From: Clostridia bacterium | Lineage (GTDB): Bacteria; Bacillota; Clostridia; Oscillospirales; Acutalibacteraceae | Direction of reading: 5' to 3' | DNA: 8,227 nucleotides | Assembly (NCBI GenBank): GCA_900764115.1 | Contig: CAAFMR010000104.1 | Location: 1-8,227 of the forward strand | Shown: positions 7,950-8,227 of the stretch, one piece after another | How positions within the stretch are numbered: position 1 is the first letter of the stretch | How the letters are laid out: each line of letters opens with the position of its first letter | Made by a program: the position numbers and the translations under genes | The notes under the pieces: generated by a model | Seen by the model: only the letters and a program-made list of their open reading frames with translations | Databases searched by the model: none | What the model was told of the DNA's origin: nothing

Positions 7950-8227
7950 ATGAAACAGATTTTGAAAACCATGGCGGCGCTTTCTCTGGTTCTCTGCCTG
8001 CTGGCTTCCGCTGTGGCGGTGTCGGCGGCGAAGTATGACTTCACGGATGGCGTCGTCCCCGACGGATGGGCGATGCAGGACGATAAGGATGCGCTGACCG
8101 CCACCGATATTCTGCAGCCGGTGAACCCCAACGCCACGCAGGAGGCACGCAATTTGTATGCGTATCTCTGCGCGCTGACCGACAGCCAGCAACTGCTGGT
8201 GGGGCAGTTCGATATTAAAGGCAACGA
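7950..8227 (+). CDS. Secreted protein, GH26-like N-terminus (partial, runs off the window)
   Basis: Only the first 92 residues are present. ATG 7950 follows AAAGGAG (7933-7939) and begins 18 nt after the preceding stop, which suggests an operon with the second esterase. A clear signal peptide spans residues 1-27 (MKQILK, hydrophobic core, AVSAA). The mature start contains NPNATQEARNLYAYL (59-73) and QLLVGQFD (81-88). This resembles the opening of GH26 beta-mannanases, where a NPxAT-x-ET/EA-x-x-L-x-x-L segment is followed by an (F/S)GH/GQ strand. The catalytic Glu residues lie beyond the window, so family membership is a tentative reading from one motif region. If it is GH26, it would be a secreted mannan-cleaving enzyme acting alongside the esterases. 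The coding frame and secretion signal are firm; the family is not. Confidence 0.6.
   Translation, partial: MKQILKTMAALSLVLCLLASAVAVSAAKYDFTDGVVPDGWAMQDDKDALTATDILQPVNPNATQEARNLYAYLCALTDSQQLLVGQFDIKGN

Noticed and set aside
6402..8192. Minus-strand open frame (596 codons) across the gene junction near 7931-7950
   Set aside because: It runs antisense through two well-supported genes with signal peptide, anchor and RBS. Its product has the same Arg/His-rich shadow composition.
1..8227. Search for tRNA, rRNA, CRISPR, insertion sequence or riboswitch features
   Set aside because: Nearly all bases are in the three coding regions, and the repeats present are protein-module duplications. The intergenic DNA shows only the terminator, a -10-like box and the RBS.

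Overview
The window looks like a carbohydrate-degradation locus from a Gram-positive anaerobe, most likely a Clostridia/Oscillospiraceae-type gut or rumen bacterium. This assignment is inferred from moderately high GC, strong AAGGAGG-type ribosome binding sites, very large modular secreted proteins, a C-terminal membrane anchor with no LPXTG motif, and the style of the domains. All genes are on the + strand and all products carry signal peptides.

Layout. (1) Positions 14-2897 encode a secreted SGNH/GDSL-type esterase: signal peptide, three beta-rich repeat modules, SGNH domain and an unrecognised C-terminal domain. Its reading frame is broken by one extra G in an 8-G run (931-938). (2) Positions 2898-3119 form an intergenic region with a near-perfect rho-independent terminator (2949-2986), a TATAAT box (3061-3066) and a strong RBS. 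(3) Positions 3120-7931 encode a 1603-residue paralogue: signal peptide, three modules, SGNH domain, three more modules, an unrecognised C-terminal domain and a transmembrane anchor. (4) From 7950 to the window edge is the start of a secreted protein whose first 92 residues resemble the N-terminus of a GH26 (beta-mannanase family) enzyme.

How they may work together (inference). The two SGNH proteins are plausible carbohydrate O-acetyl esterases, one released and one tethered to the membrane. The modules flanking their catalytic domains look like discoidin/galactose-binding-type beta-sandwiches and probably bind carbohydrate. If the third gene is a GH26 enzyme, the locus would suit breakdown of acetylated mannan, with esterases removing acetyl groups that block the glycanase. 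The substrate is not shown by the sequence.

The points most worth a second look are the poly-G frameshift, the loss in both paralogues of the usual SGNH Asp three residues before the catalytic His, the two sequence classes of an apparently uncharacterised ~180-residue module shuffled around the catalytic domain, and a 200-bp internal duplication in which every difference is synonymous.
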